Below are positions 22,820 to 36,135 of a DNA stretch of 64,000 nt, one piece after another. The position numbers and the translations under genes are program-made. The first letter of the stretch is position 1. Each line of letters opens with the position of its first letter. A model generated the notes under the pieces. It saw nothing but the letters and a program-made list of their open reading frames with translations. It ran no database searches and was not told the origin of the DNA. This DNA comes from Druceiella hillmani (taxonomy: Eukaryota > Arthropoda > Insecta > Lepidoptera > Hepialidae). The stretch is taken from contig JAYKKI010000027.1 in assembly GCA_039881145.1 (NCBI GenBank), forward strand, positions 25,133,001 to 25,197,000, given 5' to 3'.

Positions 22820-23130
22820 TATGATATCCAGAGTCCGGGCCCCATTGCTTCTCTATCTCTATTTGTTGAAAATTTTGTAGAAAATCTTGCACTAGGCATC
22901 TTATATGCGGATGATTTACAATTTTAGTGCGCTTCTAAAATAGGTCAGTAAATAAATGCCAGTAAGCCTTGAGGCCTTCTTAATTGATAGATAGAAATAT
23001 ATTTCAAAGTTTTTCAAACTAAAATTCCTCCTTTGAATCATCCGATAAATCCTTATTCTTAAACTGTTGAAGATTTTAGTCTACTGTTATTTTCAGACTT
23101 CGAAAAACGAATCAACCTAAAGATATTTAG
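22820..23130 (+). pseudogene. LINE reverse transcriptase scrap with YADD box
   Basis: In one plus-strand frame: PIASLSLFVENF, then LALGILYADDLQF and a stop at about 22,940. This matches the spacing between the LSPxLFxxF block and the YADD catalytic box of non-LTR reverse transcriptases. Downstream, with shifts, are SLEAFLIDR and an NHPINPYS-like segment, in the place where the RT thumb region usually lies. No domain beyond this is visible. Which LINE clade is unclear; it differs from the remnants at 6.1 and 50.7 kb. Confidence 0.5.
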
Positions 23131-23765
23131 GTCGTTTGTCATGGCTCTGCAACCAATAGCAGCCAAATAGTGACCCTTGTTATTTCGTCATGTCTGTCCA
23201 TTCGTCCATAAGTCACAGCATCATCGCTTTTTCATTTTAAAATAAATTATGGTGGTATTTTATAAAATGTAAAATAAATTAACTAAATAGCTAATTTGTT
23301 GACATATCAACGCACAGCCCAAACCACTGGCTCAAGAATGTTATGGAACCCTTATATTAATATGTAACCCCTGTTCAATATTATATACATGTGGATAGAA
23401 CCCCTATTTAATATATCGAACAGGGGTTTCATCTAAAGTAGACATTCACTAAGACAGAGTTTATATATTTCAACTCAGTGGTGAAGCAGAAAAAAAAATT
23501 TGTATGAAAAAATAGAAAGTTCCTTAGCACAGCCTAAAACTATTTCATTTTAGCTTGCGTAGATTAACAAAAATGTTTGCTAAAAATATTTTCCCCGCAC
23601 CCCCGTCTCCGAAATTTGAAATTTAAACCTTAAGTTTGAACAGTAATTACAAAAAATATAAAATGATGTGTGTGACACGAATTATTTGAAAAAGTTGGAA
23701 AACTAATTATCCATGATACGGAACCTTCGACGCGCTACAGTGACTCGGACTTCATTGCTTTCATA
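23131..23765 (+). repeat. GGTTCCGTA-type interspersed repeat, second subtype
   Basis: Begins near GTGACCCTTGTTATTTCGTCATGTCTGTCC and ends GATACGGAACCTTCGACGCG...GACTCGGAC, the CGGAACC...GCG end typical of the lepidopteran family. In the middle is an inverted pair, AACCCCTGTTC (about 23,366) and GAACAGGGGTT (about 23,424). Confidence 0.55.
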
Positions 23766-23879
23766 TCTATATATTTTCACTTTAGGGAATCAGCACAAAT
23801 AAATTGAAGATGTATATATTATACAAGCTTTATGATGAGCTCCTCATTAAATCAATGTAAATGGCATATCATTCTCAAT

Positions 23880-24325
23880 CTAAACGTTCGAATGGTAATG
23901 TACATAAAGATTTTTTTCGTCTATTTTTATTGCTACAAAGAATTGCTTCTTGGCACCAAATAACAATTTTTCAGGTCGACGTAAAAAATCATCCTGTCGA
24001 AAGTAGGCTTTAAAAAGAGTTACATTGTTGTCTATTCTCTTTATGTTTGCTGAAATCTTATTATATGCCAAAAAATGTTCTATATCATCGTTATGGTAAA
24101 CTAAATTAGGAATAAATATTTTTTCAATGATAGAAAATGTTTCTCCTTCTAATTCTGTGTTTGAGGATGTTAAAGAATAATGATTTAATGATGCCTATTG
24201 AAATATTGACATTTTTGTCCTCATAAGTTTCAACTAAATTAATTGGAGACTCGTGATTTACGCAATCCAATATGTTTTTGTAATCTATTATTTACGCGAT
24301 CCAATGCATTGTTTTCCTTCGACAT
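23880..24325 (-). pseudogene. degenerate coding stretch, unidentified
   Basis: On the minus strand, from a Met codon at 24,325 to a TAG at about 23,880, the text reads like protein despite two frame shifts. The first piece starts MSKENNALDRVNNRLQK. The second, in another frame, contains NHESPINLVETYEDKNVNIS. The third, about 95 codons from near 24,180, has no stop and includes GETFSIIEKIFIPNLVYHN and ends FFVAIKIDEKNLYVHYHSNV. Residue use is varied and charged, unlike the Phe/Ile/Tyr/Lys-only translations of chance AT-rich frames nearby. I do not recognise the protein. A captured gene, a viral relic or part of a large transposon are all possible. No neighbours help. Confidence 0.45.
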
Positions 24326-25600
24326 TGGTCTATAAAATGTCTTCTGATTATAAAACGTAATACAATTTGCTATGAATATTACATCAACGAATGTGCCATT
24401 CTATTTTAAAACAATTAATATCCCAACATCCAGAATACATTAAAGATCAAAGTGTTTGAAAACCGTCCGTTTAAATTTTCCTTTTGCTATTGTATTTCAA
24501 GTTTGTTCCAGTCCCCTATTGTTATTGATAATTGGAAAATATTGAAGTACAAATAAAATTACAGATATATATAATAACAGGAGTAACTGTAGAACCAAAC
24601 CATTGAAAATGACGCTCAAAAAAATTATGCTGCCATCGGTAAACAACGAATCATTATTGTTAATATAAAGGTAGATTTTTAATATTTATCAAAGCGTTAT
24701 GGAACAAAAGACAAAAATAATGAAATTCAGTTGTTCAAATTCTAACTAAATGAATAATACATTTGAATTATTTATATTCAAATTTTAGTGTCGCGGTAAT
24801 AATAAAAATATTTAAAATGATGAAGTAAAATTTGGCCAGAACTTTAACCGAAGCCATTAATTGAACAAATTAATAAATATAACTGACATAAATTTATAAG
24901 TTTTTAATTAAATATCCGTCTAACCGATAAAGCATAATTCTTTTCATTAAAAAATTTAAAATTTTCTTAGTTTTTCCAAAAATTGATTTAAGTAGAATTT
25001 GCCCTGATATTTTAAGTTAAATACTGCATTTTCCATTTATAAAGTGAAATCCAATTGAATCATGTTATTTTTCAGCATAATATATCAATAACTATTTAAC
25101 AAATTCATTGAAAAGTAATGCCCCGTGAATTTTATACGAATTATATCACAAAACAAAATTGTTGACTGGTTACTGTGTAAAAGTTATATAAGGTATATGC
25201 AAGTTATGAGATACAATCATATTTCACTAAGCATTTATTTCATTTATAATCGCCTATTTTTATAAACAGTATATGTCAGGACGTTTTAGCATTATTTTCT
25301 AATGTTTTAGATCGTGGAGTAAAATATCGATTTTGATGTTGGACACTTTATGGAAACCAATATTGATTTAAATGTAAATAGCGCTTATTACTTTTAAAAA
25401 ACCTTTTGAGCCTAGATTGAATTATAAGTTATTTGTATTTGATATTAACATTTTAAGTGCACGCATTACCAGAGTTCCTTATATATTTTTGTTAATATAA
25501 AACCTTAAACTCCTAAGTTACTCACTATTTTTGTAAAACTATTTACAAATATTTACATTTTATTCCAAAATTAACATAAATTGCCTATAATAGGTATTAT
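24326..25600. other. AT-rich sequence, nothing recognised
   Basis: No coding similarity or repeat noted upstream of the degenerate coding stretch. Confidence 0.4.
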
Positions 25601-25816
25601 TGGCGTAAAATATATATTTTTGTAAACTATGTGACCTAGCAGCATTATCAGTTACAGACGTAAAATATCCTATTTTTTGGAACGATATGACCTAGTATCA
25701 TTATTAGTCACAGGCGCAAAATATCGTATTTTTTAAAACGATGTGATTTGGCTTCATTATTAGTCACAGGCGTAAAATTTCTCATTTTTTAAGACAATGT
25801 GACCTAGAATGCCGCT
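25601..25816. repeat. minisatellite, period about 56 bp
   Basis: About four units containing GGCGTAAAATAT, a TATTTTTT run, ACGATGTGACCTAG and CATTATTAGTCACA. The two central units are the most alike; the last ends in GACCTAGAATGCCGC. Confidence 0.85.
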
Positions 25817-26612
25817 ATAAGGTTCCCAAAAATTTTAAATGAGCTTTTACAAACCTTATTTTTGTAATTTTATCACAAATGAGGCGCGAGGTGCAAGAAT
25901 GGTATCTATATTTTTATTTGGCTTTCAATATATTTCGGGTAAAATTTTACTTAAAAATATGGAAAAAATATTGTGATCATTAAATAATTTAAAAAATATA
26001 TTGGTGTAGTTAATATGCTACTTTTGAAATTTTTAACTTTTAAAATATATACGCTGTAGGATTAATATATCCTATAGGACATTTAAAAAAATCAACCCCT
26101 GTACTTGATTATAAAAACTCGTACCTGTAGTAGGATATATTCTCTGGTATCATTTACTAGGATAATAATAATAACCCGTAATCAAAACGAGACTATTTCA
26201 AATTCCACTTACAACTGAAGTGGATATCTGACAGGATTAATCATTAAGGACAGCTACTTTCTATTGTTCCAAGTAAATGTTAGGAATAAGCCTAGCATCT
26301 TAATAGAATCACACAAAGCTATTGGTACGATTTGGTACTAAATAGATTTACCTTTTATATCCGATTTTTTCTTCATTTAATGTCTTAAACCGGTGTTCTT
26401 GGAGGTTTTTACCACACGGGTAGTTTTTAAATCGCGAATATTAAAGAGGGCGATGTGTATGATGTGATTTTGATTTCTTTTTATCTACGAGAATTTTGTC
26501 GGATTAATTATGTTATTTCTATCCTTCCTGATTTAATATCTGGGATTTTCTAGGTCGAGGGATGATTATGTGTATTACTAAAATACTAAATTTATAATAA
26601 CTTAATTTTTAG
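25817..26612. other. AT-rich sequence, nothing recognised
   Basis: No gene or repeat noted. Confidence 0.4.
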
Positions 26613-27015
26613 GCATCAGTACCTAAAAAAATTAAGGAACCCTTACAAAATCACTTACGTGTCCGTGTACCCATCTGCCACTGCCATTTTTTATCAAAAA
26701 CCACTTGATATAGAAACTTAACATTTTACATAATGATAAATCATATCAACCTGCAATAGATAGCACAGAAAAAATAATAGCGATAATTGGGGGAGTGAAG
26801 ATGAATGAAGGTTCCTAAATTATATCTTCAGGTACATAATAAAAATGTGCAAAAGAAGTCCCCTGCTCCCATACTCCCGGATCTACTAAACCTGAAAAAA
26901 CACAGTCTAGACTAGCAAAAGTTATAGGAAAAAAAAATATTATGAAACGATGATTCTAAGTGTCACAGTTTTGTTATTTGAGATATTCACGATGGATGCG
27001 CTAGGGAGTCCGTAT
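26613..27015 (+). repeat. GGAACCCTTA-type interspersed repeat
   Basis: AGTACCTAAAAAAATTAAGG is followed by AACCCTTACAAAATCACTTA and GTGTCCGTGTACCCATCTG. It ends near CGATGATTCTAAGTGTCACA and GGGAGTCCG. Related in plan to the 12.8-kb repeat and closest to the copy at 33.2-33.7 kb, which shares the ATCAAAAA.CCAC.TGA...AGAAACTT block and the GATGATTCTA.GTGTCA end. Confidence 0.6.
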
Positions 27016-30000
27016 TTATGATGATAATAAATGATGACTTATGGTAATAAATAAAGTAATTTCATCATTTGTGAGAATCCTGCAGTTCCCGGTCATAAGC
27101 TGAATGGTTTATGGTACCTCTTCGAGTACCGATGAGTAGTGCTCTTCATTCCTGGCTCTTTATGTATATGATTCCGATAGTTTCTAGAATAAATTATTTG
27201 GTACTTTGTGATCATTAGTAGCTAGGTATTCGAAACTTATTTTTCAATACAATCGGCTTACGGTTCGTTGTTGTGTCTTTCACGTAAGACCTTTTTCTTC
27301 AGAGAATCTCCTTTTAATACCCTCGCAGTTCAGTAGAAGTTGAAAGCAAATAAGGCTATGTAGTTGTTTTTGCTTTGGATTTATTATTATAAAAAAAATG
27401 ATTTCCTAATAATAAGAATCAATCAAGTCAATAAATTACAGGAAAGCTGGTTTACAGGAAAGCTAGCTGGTACCACAGTCACTGTATCTGATGCTCCTCA
27501 AGAGTAGAGCACTGAACGCGAGTGTCATTGCATAAATGTTTATTACTGCTGATAGTACAAATGTGAAAATAGTTTCGTATAATACTTCCTTTATTTATAG
27601 CTTATACCAAATTCCAAGTCCTAGTAGAAAATGTTATGAATTTTCAACCCATAAAATCATACATTTCCTTTAATAACAAAAATATTTTTTTGGCGTTCTG
27701 GCTGCGATTATGTAATCGAAGTCTAATATAATAGTAACATATAAAACAAAAAAAATTTAAATTTCAATGTAAATCAGAGACCGATGGAATTTCTATATGT
27801 ACGCATCTATGACCTTTCTGATGAACTATCTTAATCAATGAAAATAATATAGTTCAAATTTGAAAATAAAAATAATCCGAAAAATAAGTTGTTTCCTTTA
27901 ACATCTCTTTGAACAATTTTTAAATTTTATTTAAATTTCTTTCAGAATTCAGTAAAAGAATTAGAATATGAAGAAAAATATTGCCGTATATATCTTTCAT
28001 TACTTTCAAGTATGCGATATTTTTAAATACGTCTTTCCCTGTGAAAAAAAAATTAATGAAACATTCAATACATATCTGGTTTTGAAAGATAATTTAGCTT
28101 CATTTGCGGTAACCAGGAAAGTTAGAGTACTTATGATAAGCAACTTTATCTCATTAATACTATGTAACTATCACTATGACTTGGCGGATTATGTAAAGTA
28201 CTTTCTTTAAATTTTAAGTAGTAATCAGGGCTTTGAAATATTAAACTTCGAGGCCAATACTAATAATGTTTAAACCCTAGCTATGTGTAAAGGATGTGAA
28301 AACTGATTTTTTATATAAATTTGCCTTTAAGTAATTTTATATATTTTTTCAAATTGTTAAACGATGTATTATTCTAAAATTCATCGTAGTATTTAAAAGC
28401 GACTTATTAATTCATTTATCAAAATGACATTTTATTTTCGCCCCTTTTATGATATAACATGTGGATTTGACCGTTCGACATTAAATGAAAGCCTGGTCAG
28501 TATAGTTATAATAAATACTTCAAAATAGTGCAGTAAACAATTACGCCAAGAATAAAAAATGTTTCTTCAATTTTCAATTATTATGAGACGCAATTAATAA
28601 TACTGACTTAACGAGATAAAAAGTCGCTGGGCTACAAAACATTCTAAAGAACGCTGGCAAAACTATTTTAGATACGGTAACACTATGTTGTAGTGGAATT
28701 AAAGGTTTTCTAAAGATTTACAAAAAAGTCTCATGTATCTACATTTTATAAATTAACCACAGTAACTATTGATAATACAAATAAAAACAAAATTATAGCG
28801 AAATTGCGTCAAAGAGTATTTTAAACTTCAACTTTTATTGGATCTCAAAAAAAATTCAATCAATTAACATGAAGGTTAAGCCGATTCGTTAATCCGTATT
28901 AAAATAACTATTACCGTTATTTTAAGTATTTTCTAAAGAAATAGACTCTAGTTTACATTTAATAATTTGGATCAATAATTTAAGAAAAATTACCTTATAT
29001 TACCATAAACTGAAATTCCGTGAAACAAAAATTGAAAATTCACTGAATTACGAGTACTACAAAATTTTTCTTTCTACGATAAAATATTCGCACCGCTCAA
29101 TATTCTTAGCCTAATGGCATGTTCACTGCCTCGTTACGATGATACTACAGAGTCAGCGTACCAGCATTTCAAGGCACTTAACCCTTGCCGTAAGGTTGAA
29201 ATAATATAAGCACATCATTTTAATCTTCAACTAATGGATAAAATGATCTACAAAAATTTTTTTAATGATTATAATCGTCTCATTTTGTACTCAAAAATCC
29301 ATAGAAAGTAGTTAGCCATACCAACTTAATGATATTCTGTAATGGTTTTATTACAAATCTGACTGATGACTATATTTTCGAATTATTATATTTTTATTAA
29401 TTAAGGTAAAATGTGGGACTGTGTTCATGAGAGAAAAAGAAATATACATATTTACAGAGTGGAAATTTGAGACGGGTCAATAATGAAACTACCCTAACCA
29501 TTATTGCTGCAGTAAAACGATCTTAGAAACAATCCATGAATTTTGTAGATATATAATTTTCATTTACATATTTTGAAAAAAAATGACACAATCGGCAAGA
29601 TAAAAGGTTATTTAAAAAAAAACAAATTTCATGCCACTCGATCCTATATGTTTAGCCTAATATGTCAAAGATAACGGAAGTAAGACTGGTTTCTCCGATT
29701 GGATTAATTCATGAATAATTTTCATTGTAAAAAATGTAATTCAGTAAAACTTGGATCGGCTGATGTAAGACATACAGAAGCGCAGAAGTAAAAGTTTCCT
29801 AGTTAGAACAGAAAGTATTTTCATTGATAATACTTATAGTATCACTGAAAATATTTTTATTCAAGTTTTTGTCTTAACACCTTAACAAAAATTTTATTAA
29901 CAAATACGAAATAAACATTATTATCGAATACATTTATCAACGAATAAATTATAGAAAATAACGCAGATAGCAAAAGTTACTGTTCTTAGTTGGATTTCTC

Positions 30001-32440
30001 TAAACCACTTAAAAATAAGCAATTGAAGATTTCAAATTCTATAATTCTATTAACAATTAAAGAAAAAATTAACCCCATGCTCTAAATTGTGTCATTCTTC
30101 GGAATGGATGGTACAGATTTTGACAAGATTTTGAACACAGATATCGATTTTAATCATGAAATTATGTTAAGCTTCCCATATTACCATCTTTCTAAAATTG
30201 GTTTCATATAGTTCGGCAAAATATTGAAACTTTTTCGAATATTGTATTTCTGTAATATTCACGCAAAGTCATAAAAAATAGTTTATACAAAGTTGCGTAT
30301 TTTATTAATTACTAACCATTAGTGGTCACTACCATCACATCGCTATTGACATGAAAAGAATTACTCTGTTGACGGGCATCCATTGGCCAATTGAACCAGG
30401 ATTCTGCTACGGGCGAATCCCCACGCTATCGATTTATAAATCTCACTTATCACAATTAAAAAAACTGCTTTTAAAAATAAAACTTTAGAAAAAAAGGTCG
30501 TATCAAATTAGTCAGCAGTGCAACTAATGAAAATAAAATAAAGTCATGAAGAGTGCTAAAATTGGCATGATGAACTTCTCTAAATTTCGTTATTAATATA
30601 AAGAGAACCATTTTTTATAAACCTCGTTGTGGTCTTGTCAATAAGTAAACATTTATTAAAATTATGAATAATCTTTAAATACTTAATATAAAAATATTAT
30701 CAGGCTCATTTAGTATAACACGTATTATATAACACGTGGCATAATAATTAATAAAAAACCTCTTAAAACAATTTATAAAGTATTGTCATACAAGTACTTC
30801 CTTTGAGTTTATCTTAACACAAAAAAGAAATTTGAACTTCCTAATACTATATTCGTATGTACATCTTACTTTTATCTTGGAGACTATCGAATTTACGCTC
30901 GCTGTATCTATCAAGATGGTATAAAAGTCATTAACCGCATACAACTGCATGTGGTCCACAGATTACATGCTCCATGCCACGTCAAATTGGTATAAATGGG
31001 GTCTTTTGTTTCACCTAATGTTTTTGAGAATAAATTTTAGGGAAGAAAACAGCTTTTTCAGATTTATTTATTAATGTCAAAATATTGTACTTTTTACGGC
31101 AATGTCGGAAGCAATGTGCAGAGTATATATAGTTTTCTGGTAAAATATTTTTGCTTGCTGTGTCCTTGACTTCGTTCGCGTTAACTTTTAAAAACGTAAT
31201 TTACTGTAAGTTAATTTACATAAATCCACTTATAATAATATTTATAAAAGTAAACCTTTTAGGTAAGTAATGTCAAATTATCATATATTCTTCTTAGTTG
31301 TTTTTTTCTGATGAAACATTGCTTATATCCTACCGTGGGGGAGGCCCACGACTCAATAAAACCCACCAATGATAGTTCCATGTGCGAACAAATAAACAAA
31401 GAAAAATTGCAAACCCAAAATTTTTGTATTCTTTTACCTTTATTAGTTAAAATATTTTTTTCATAAATATCTTTAATATACAGACAAGCATATTCCACAA
31501 TTTTATTAAATGTATAGCTTATACGATTGCTTAAAAGACACTCCTAATATATTTGTGCTTTATTTTTTGAATAGAAATTTGCACGTCCAAAGAAATATAA
31601 TAAATTACTTTAATCTTGCTTATGTCAATAATTTGACACCAATCCCATTCGTTCGTTCGTAACATTTCTTTAACAAACATACAATAAAAGTATAAGATTT
31701 ATTTAATGAATCGCCATTTCAGAAATTAAATTTCTGGTGGTTTTCTATTAAATTAGCGCAGAAATTTAAATATGCAGAAAATTTTAAAAAATATTAAATA
31801 AAAAAATATAATAAATTCTTTTAATCTTGTTTTTTTTGACTAACCACACACAATACTCGATGAATGACTGGAGCAGAAATTTATTTTAATATAATTTTGT
31901 ATGACTACTGCCATTTCTCTTTCTATGAACGATTGTTTGAAAAACAAACAAAATATAGTGAGTATCGTTACTAAAATCACTGCTTGTTAAGAATTTGGAA
32001 ATATATGTGCGTCAATAGAAATAGAATTTATGTAATGAATGGTTTCGTCGCAAATTCATCGCCACTGAATGATGTTTAATGAAAGTGTATGTATAGGCTA
32101 GGGACGGCGTACTTTGTTAAGTTAAATTTTGTAGTATAAGCCTATCACTATATGAATACTCTAGTAATTTGTATTATTAAATAACAATTTTTGAATCGAA
32201 AAAAAATTTACAGTACTTTAAATATGTCTTGATATTAACATATAGCCGATGTGGTTGTTGTGCCGAAGAATATTTTTCAATGGGGGCACTAAAATAGTCT
32301 GGTCTGCAATGACATTTAACTAAAATATATGCTGAGAAAAACAATAAACATTTAAATATAATATACTACCCTAAAAATAAATAATTTACACTCTTATCTA
32401 CATCGAAACTTCTTGCATCGTCTAAGCAAAATGACGAAGG
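27016..32440. other. long AT-rich stretch, no gene recognised
   Basis: About 5.4 kb without recognisable coding similarity, RNA genes or clear tandem arrays. A short imperfect duplication, GGAAAGCTGGTTTACA / GGAAAGCTAGCTGGTACCAC, lies near 27,440. An 80-codon plus-strand frame at 27,968-28,210 and a 79-codon minus-strand frame at 31,259-31,498 match nothing I know. A slightly GC-richer patch at 30,350-30,430 has weak tRNA-promoter-like text on both strands, too weak to call. Confidence 0.4.
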
Positions 32441-32449
32441 ATTTCTTAT

Positions 32450-33035
32450 ATTTCGCCGTCATTGACAAAGGCGGGAAAACCACAAGCAATTTGTGAAGAA
32501 TTTATATTGCTGGCAGTAAAAGAAGTCATAAACACCGTCCACCATAGTGCGTCAGATGCTATCAGGAAAATTGTAAAAAACGTTCACCATAATGCGTCAG
32601 ATACTATCAGGATACATTTCACCAATGACTCAGTGCAAAAAATAATTTGTGAAAAGGGTGAAGATGTGGAAAAGTCAAATAAAAATTAAGAATATCTATT
32701 TACTACCACTAATAGGGTTTGTATCCAATGAAAAATGTCCTTAGGCGTAATATTTTGTTAGCTGCTGTAAACAACAACCCGGTACTAATAGAGTTCACAA
32801 ACGTTTAATAGCGTATTTGAAACCAGAAGTGCCAAATATATTCGCTGTACATCATATCATTCATCGATAAAATTTGGAGGCACAAATCTGAGTGATTTGT
32901 CACTCTATTACTTTAATAAATCAGTCCACAAAATGAGAAGTAATTCGTTGAACGATAAGTGTTTAAGTCAGTTTTACAATGACAAATATTTTAATCGCTT
33001 ACTGCTTCACATAGAAGTTGGCCCCTAAAAGGTAA
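32450..33035 (+). pseudogene. hAT-family transposase remnant (ZBED5/SCAND3-like)
   Basis: hAT transposases cut and paste DNA with a DDE-type RNase H fold; this family has also been co-opted in vertebrate ZBED5/SCAND3-like genes. The first open piece (32,462-32,689) reads LTKAGKPQAICEEFILLAVK, matching the AKAGKPHTIGExLLLPAIKE block. Then come two near-copies of VHHxASDxIRKI (a small internal duplication) and FTNDSVQKIICEKGEDVEKS, matching LSNDTVQRRIDEMAEDVEKQ. After a deletion, at 32,800-33,030: RLIAYLKPEVPNIFAVHHII, then HR, stop and NLEAQ. Read across frames come LSDLSLYYFNKSVHKMRSNS and FNRLLLHIEV. No start codon, most catalytic residues missing, no inverted repeats found. Confidence 0.75.
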
Positions 33036-33204
33036 TTTTCTGGAATGTTTTTACAATATTTTAACTTCGTACTATACTCGATACTATAAAGATACATGAA
33101 AATATAACAGGCAATCTCATTAAATTTTCCGACATAGTACGAACAATTTTGCAAGAATTTAGTATTTTTAAAATTCCATTCATGAAAAACAAAAACCGAA
33201 ATTT

Positions 33205-33670
33205 TAAATATTTACATGTCTGTTTGTCTGTTAATTAGAGCCGTTTTTATCAAAAAATCACATGACGCAGAAACTTTAAATTTGAATAGTAGTAAAATAT
33301 ATAAACCCCACATATCTAAATAGATAAAATGACAAAATATATTGGTATGATAAATTTTAGGTGGAAAAAAATTAAGTACTGAATTTTATTTTTATATGCT
33401 TTATATAGTGTGGAAAACTAATTGAAATACTTAGTTACAGGGGTCGCAAAAATATGTATTTTTATAATTTTAGGAAGCATTTCATCAGAGTTATACACAA
33501 AAATATGCAAAAAATATATCCTTCACTCCTTAGTTTCAATAAGACACAATCTAAAATTATGAAAAAATTCGGATTTTTGAAAGCCTTGACAAAGGCTGTA
33601 AGAATACCATAGCGATGATTCTAGATGTCATAATTTTGTTAAATCTGTATCACTTTTTTCACCAGTAATA
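33205..33670 (+). repeat. GGAACCCTTA-type interspersed repeat, diverged copy
   Basis: Shares with 26.6-27.0 kb the order TGTCTGTTTGTCTG, TTTATCAAAAAATCACATGA, CAGAAACTT, a run of A-rich spacers, and the end GCGATGATTCTAGATGTCAT. The GGAACCC start is not recognisable. Confidence 0.45.
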
Positions 33671-33970
33671 AATGCAATAGGAAATATTTACGTTGTGAAA
33701 AATATTATTTGTAAACAATATAATACTAAGCACCTTTAAATGTTTATTAGAATCTATATATATATGTTTGTATACATACAAATACTTCTAATACGAGTTT
33801 TGTTCATACTTGATCGATTTTTTTACCTGTTTTAGTATTTGTTGTGATTTATACTTTAGAAACAAAATAACTACTTATCGCCAAAAATCTAATGTTTTAT
33901 TAAGTTTAGAACCTTGTACTCTAATGTGATTTTGGTTTTTATCTAAGTGTATATGCATGTGTGCAAACTT

Positions 33971-34090
33971 AATATTACCAATATTACAATTTGAAACAAT
34001 AAACAAACTTTGTAGGTACGTTCATTTTTAAATATTACCAATATTACAATTTTAAACAATAAACAAACTTTGTAGGTACGTTCATTTTTA
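33971..34090. repeat. exact-length tandem duplication, 60 bp x 2
   Basis: 33971-34030 and 34031-34090 differ at a single position (TTTGAAAC versus TTTTAAAC). Each starts AATATTACCAATATTACAAT and ends GTACGTTCATTTTTA. The near-identity points to a recent event. Confidence 0.95.
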
Positions 34091-36135
34091 TAAACAACTA
34101 TGCTGCCATTGCTTACTTTTGTAAATAGTATAAAACTCAATATTTTCCAATGATATTTTGATGTTTATTTTCATTATTTTACAAGTCACATACTAAGGAT
34201 TTAGAAAGTTTTTAAAAGTTAAGTGTAGAACTCAAAGGGTTTAAATAAAAATAGGAATAATTCTTCTACAATATATGCAAAATATACATTTTGCGGTTCA
34301 TAAATATATATTTAAACATTATAAACAACTCAGCTTATCCTGAAACTCCTATTAGATTAGCAGTTCAATATTGTTGGCAAACAAACAATTCAGATACGTT
34401 TGCATTCTATATGCCGGTATTGTAAAAAAAACTTCTTACGTGAAAGTAATAAGTTTTTCAATTCTTGGAATCTTTCTTTTGACTAAACGAAAAATCAGTT
34501 TTTAAAAAGAAAATATAAAAAATTCAGATTCACGCGAGCGATAATTAAAAGGAATAGAAAAGAGAGTTGTCAACAGCATCCCATGTCATTTACAATAAAT
34601 TTAATCGTGATATTATATTGGAAGCTTTTGTTTTGTCTTCTGACTCGCTTGGCTCTAATGAAATAATAGAAATTTTCAGACATCATACGTGAAAGATATT
34701 TTTGATATAACTACCAAATTACCATGAAATGTGGGTAATCGAATCTAACTATGAAATCAAAAACTTCATTAAATCGACGTAAATATTCACTACTGTTAGA
34801 TCCTAAACTTATCGCCACACTTTATTTATCTACGGTATTCTATAGCAGCTTAAATCTTTCCTCATAATATAGATAAGATATAAAAAATATTAATTTGTTC
34901 CGTAAAATAACAGGGTAATTACAACTAGATGTACGGAAGTGATGAAATCGTTTACCTGGTTCATTTTTAAAGTCATAAAATAAGGTTCGGATATAAAACT
35001 TTCTACTAGATCGTGTTACTTTCTCCGTAATATGAAAGACCACAACGTACGAAAAGAGAAAACAGAGGAAAGGAATAAAAATCCAGCTTCTCTTAGGTTG
35101 ATCAAAGAGATATCATTTTGCTCTGTAAATGTTTACATAGTCGAAATAAGTATCAGTCTAAATCTGAGGTCAACGTGAAAAGTAACATAGTTCGTGTGAA
35201 CGTTTTGCATTCATAACTAACTAATACTTAATATGAAAGCCATATTTTCATTATGAATTTGATCTGTGTATCTCAAACATTTATTGAAACTACTTTGTAA
35301 ACGAAAGTGAAAACTACCTAGAATCACTCAGATACAGGCCGTACAAAGATAAAAAAATATTATTGCAAATGTTTATTTTGTAGCTGAGTAAATTGCCTCT
35401 TCAATTGATTACTCCAATAAAAAGTAAATAAATGTCAAAATCTTTATCAGAATTTGCTTAAAATAAAGGTCTGCCCATCATACTAACAATATGTAATCAT
35501 CAGATTTTCGTACTAGCAATATGTCACCGTCACATTTTCGTCGACAACTACAGTGAAGTGATTAACGAAAGCTTCGAAAGTCACTAATCTGCACACGATG
35601 CGACACCAAAAGTGCGGTGACTAGCTCTTTTTGAATTTGTGTGCTCGTGTGATACAAATATGCATAGTTTTATTTTAAATTTATTTCAATATTAAACATG
35701 CCATCCGCAGGAAGATGTTTTGTTTGTGTTTGTCAATAGTTGGAAGTATAGTAAAAATCTCGTCTTCTCTAGCGAAACGTAATTATATTCAATGAAAATT
35801 TTATTTATTGTCTTCAGAAAATCAACTTCCAGTTGAATTAACCATCTTTAAATTTTACTAGTTTGAATATTTTAAACATCATTTTAAGGATGAGTTCGAT
35901 TATTAAAGTATGTTGACAGCAGTATCTCTCTCTCTCATTTCCGTTGCAAATAAATCGTTCCAACCAACCCATTGTATTCTATACTCACATAACTTATGTA
36001 AATATGGAAACAGTCTAACTTGACATAATCTTACGCGCTGCCTATCTAACGTAACTCTAATTTATCAGATTCAGTTCGAAAGTTGGGTCAAAAAAATCGG
36101 TTTAATTTGTCTTTTGGTGTTGTAAATTAGCTTCA
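34091..36135. other. AT-rich sequence, nothing recognised
   Basis: No gene called. At 35,697 a short plus-strand frame, MPSAGRCFVCVCQ, recalls the start of a THAP zinc finger but stops at once. A CTCTCTCTC run lies near 35,927. Confidence 0.4.

Noticed and set aside
35697..35740. Start of a THAP zinc-finger protein
   Set aside because: MPSAGRCFVCVC is suggestive, but a stop follows immediately and no downstream domain is visible.
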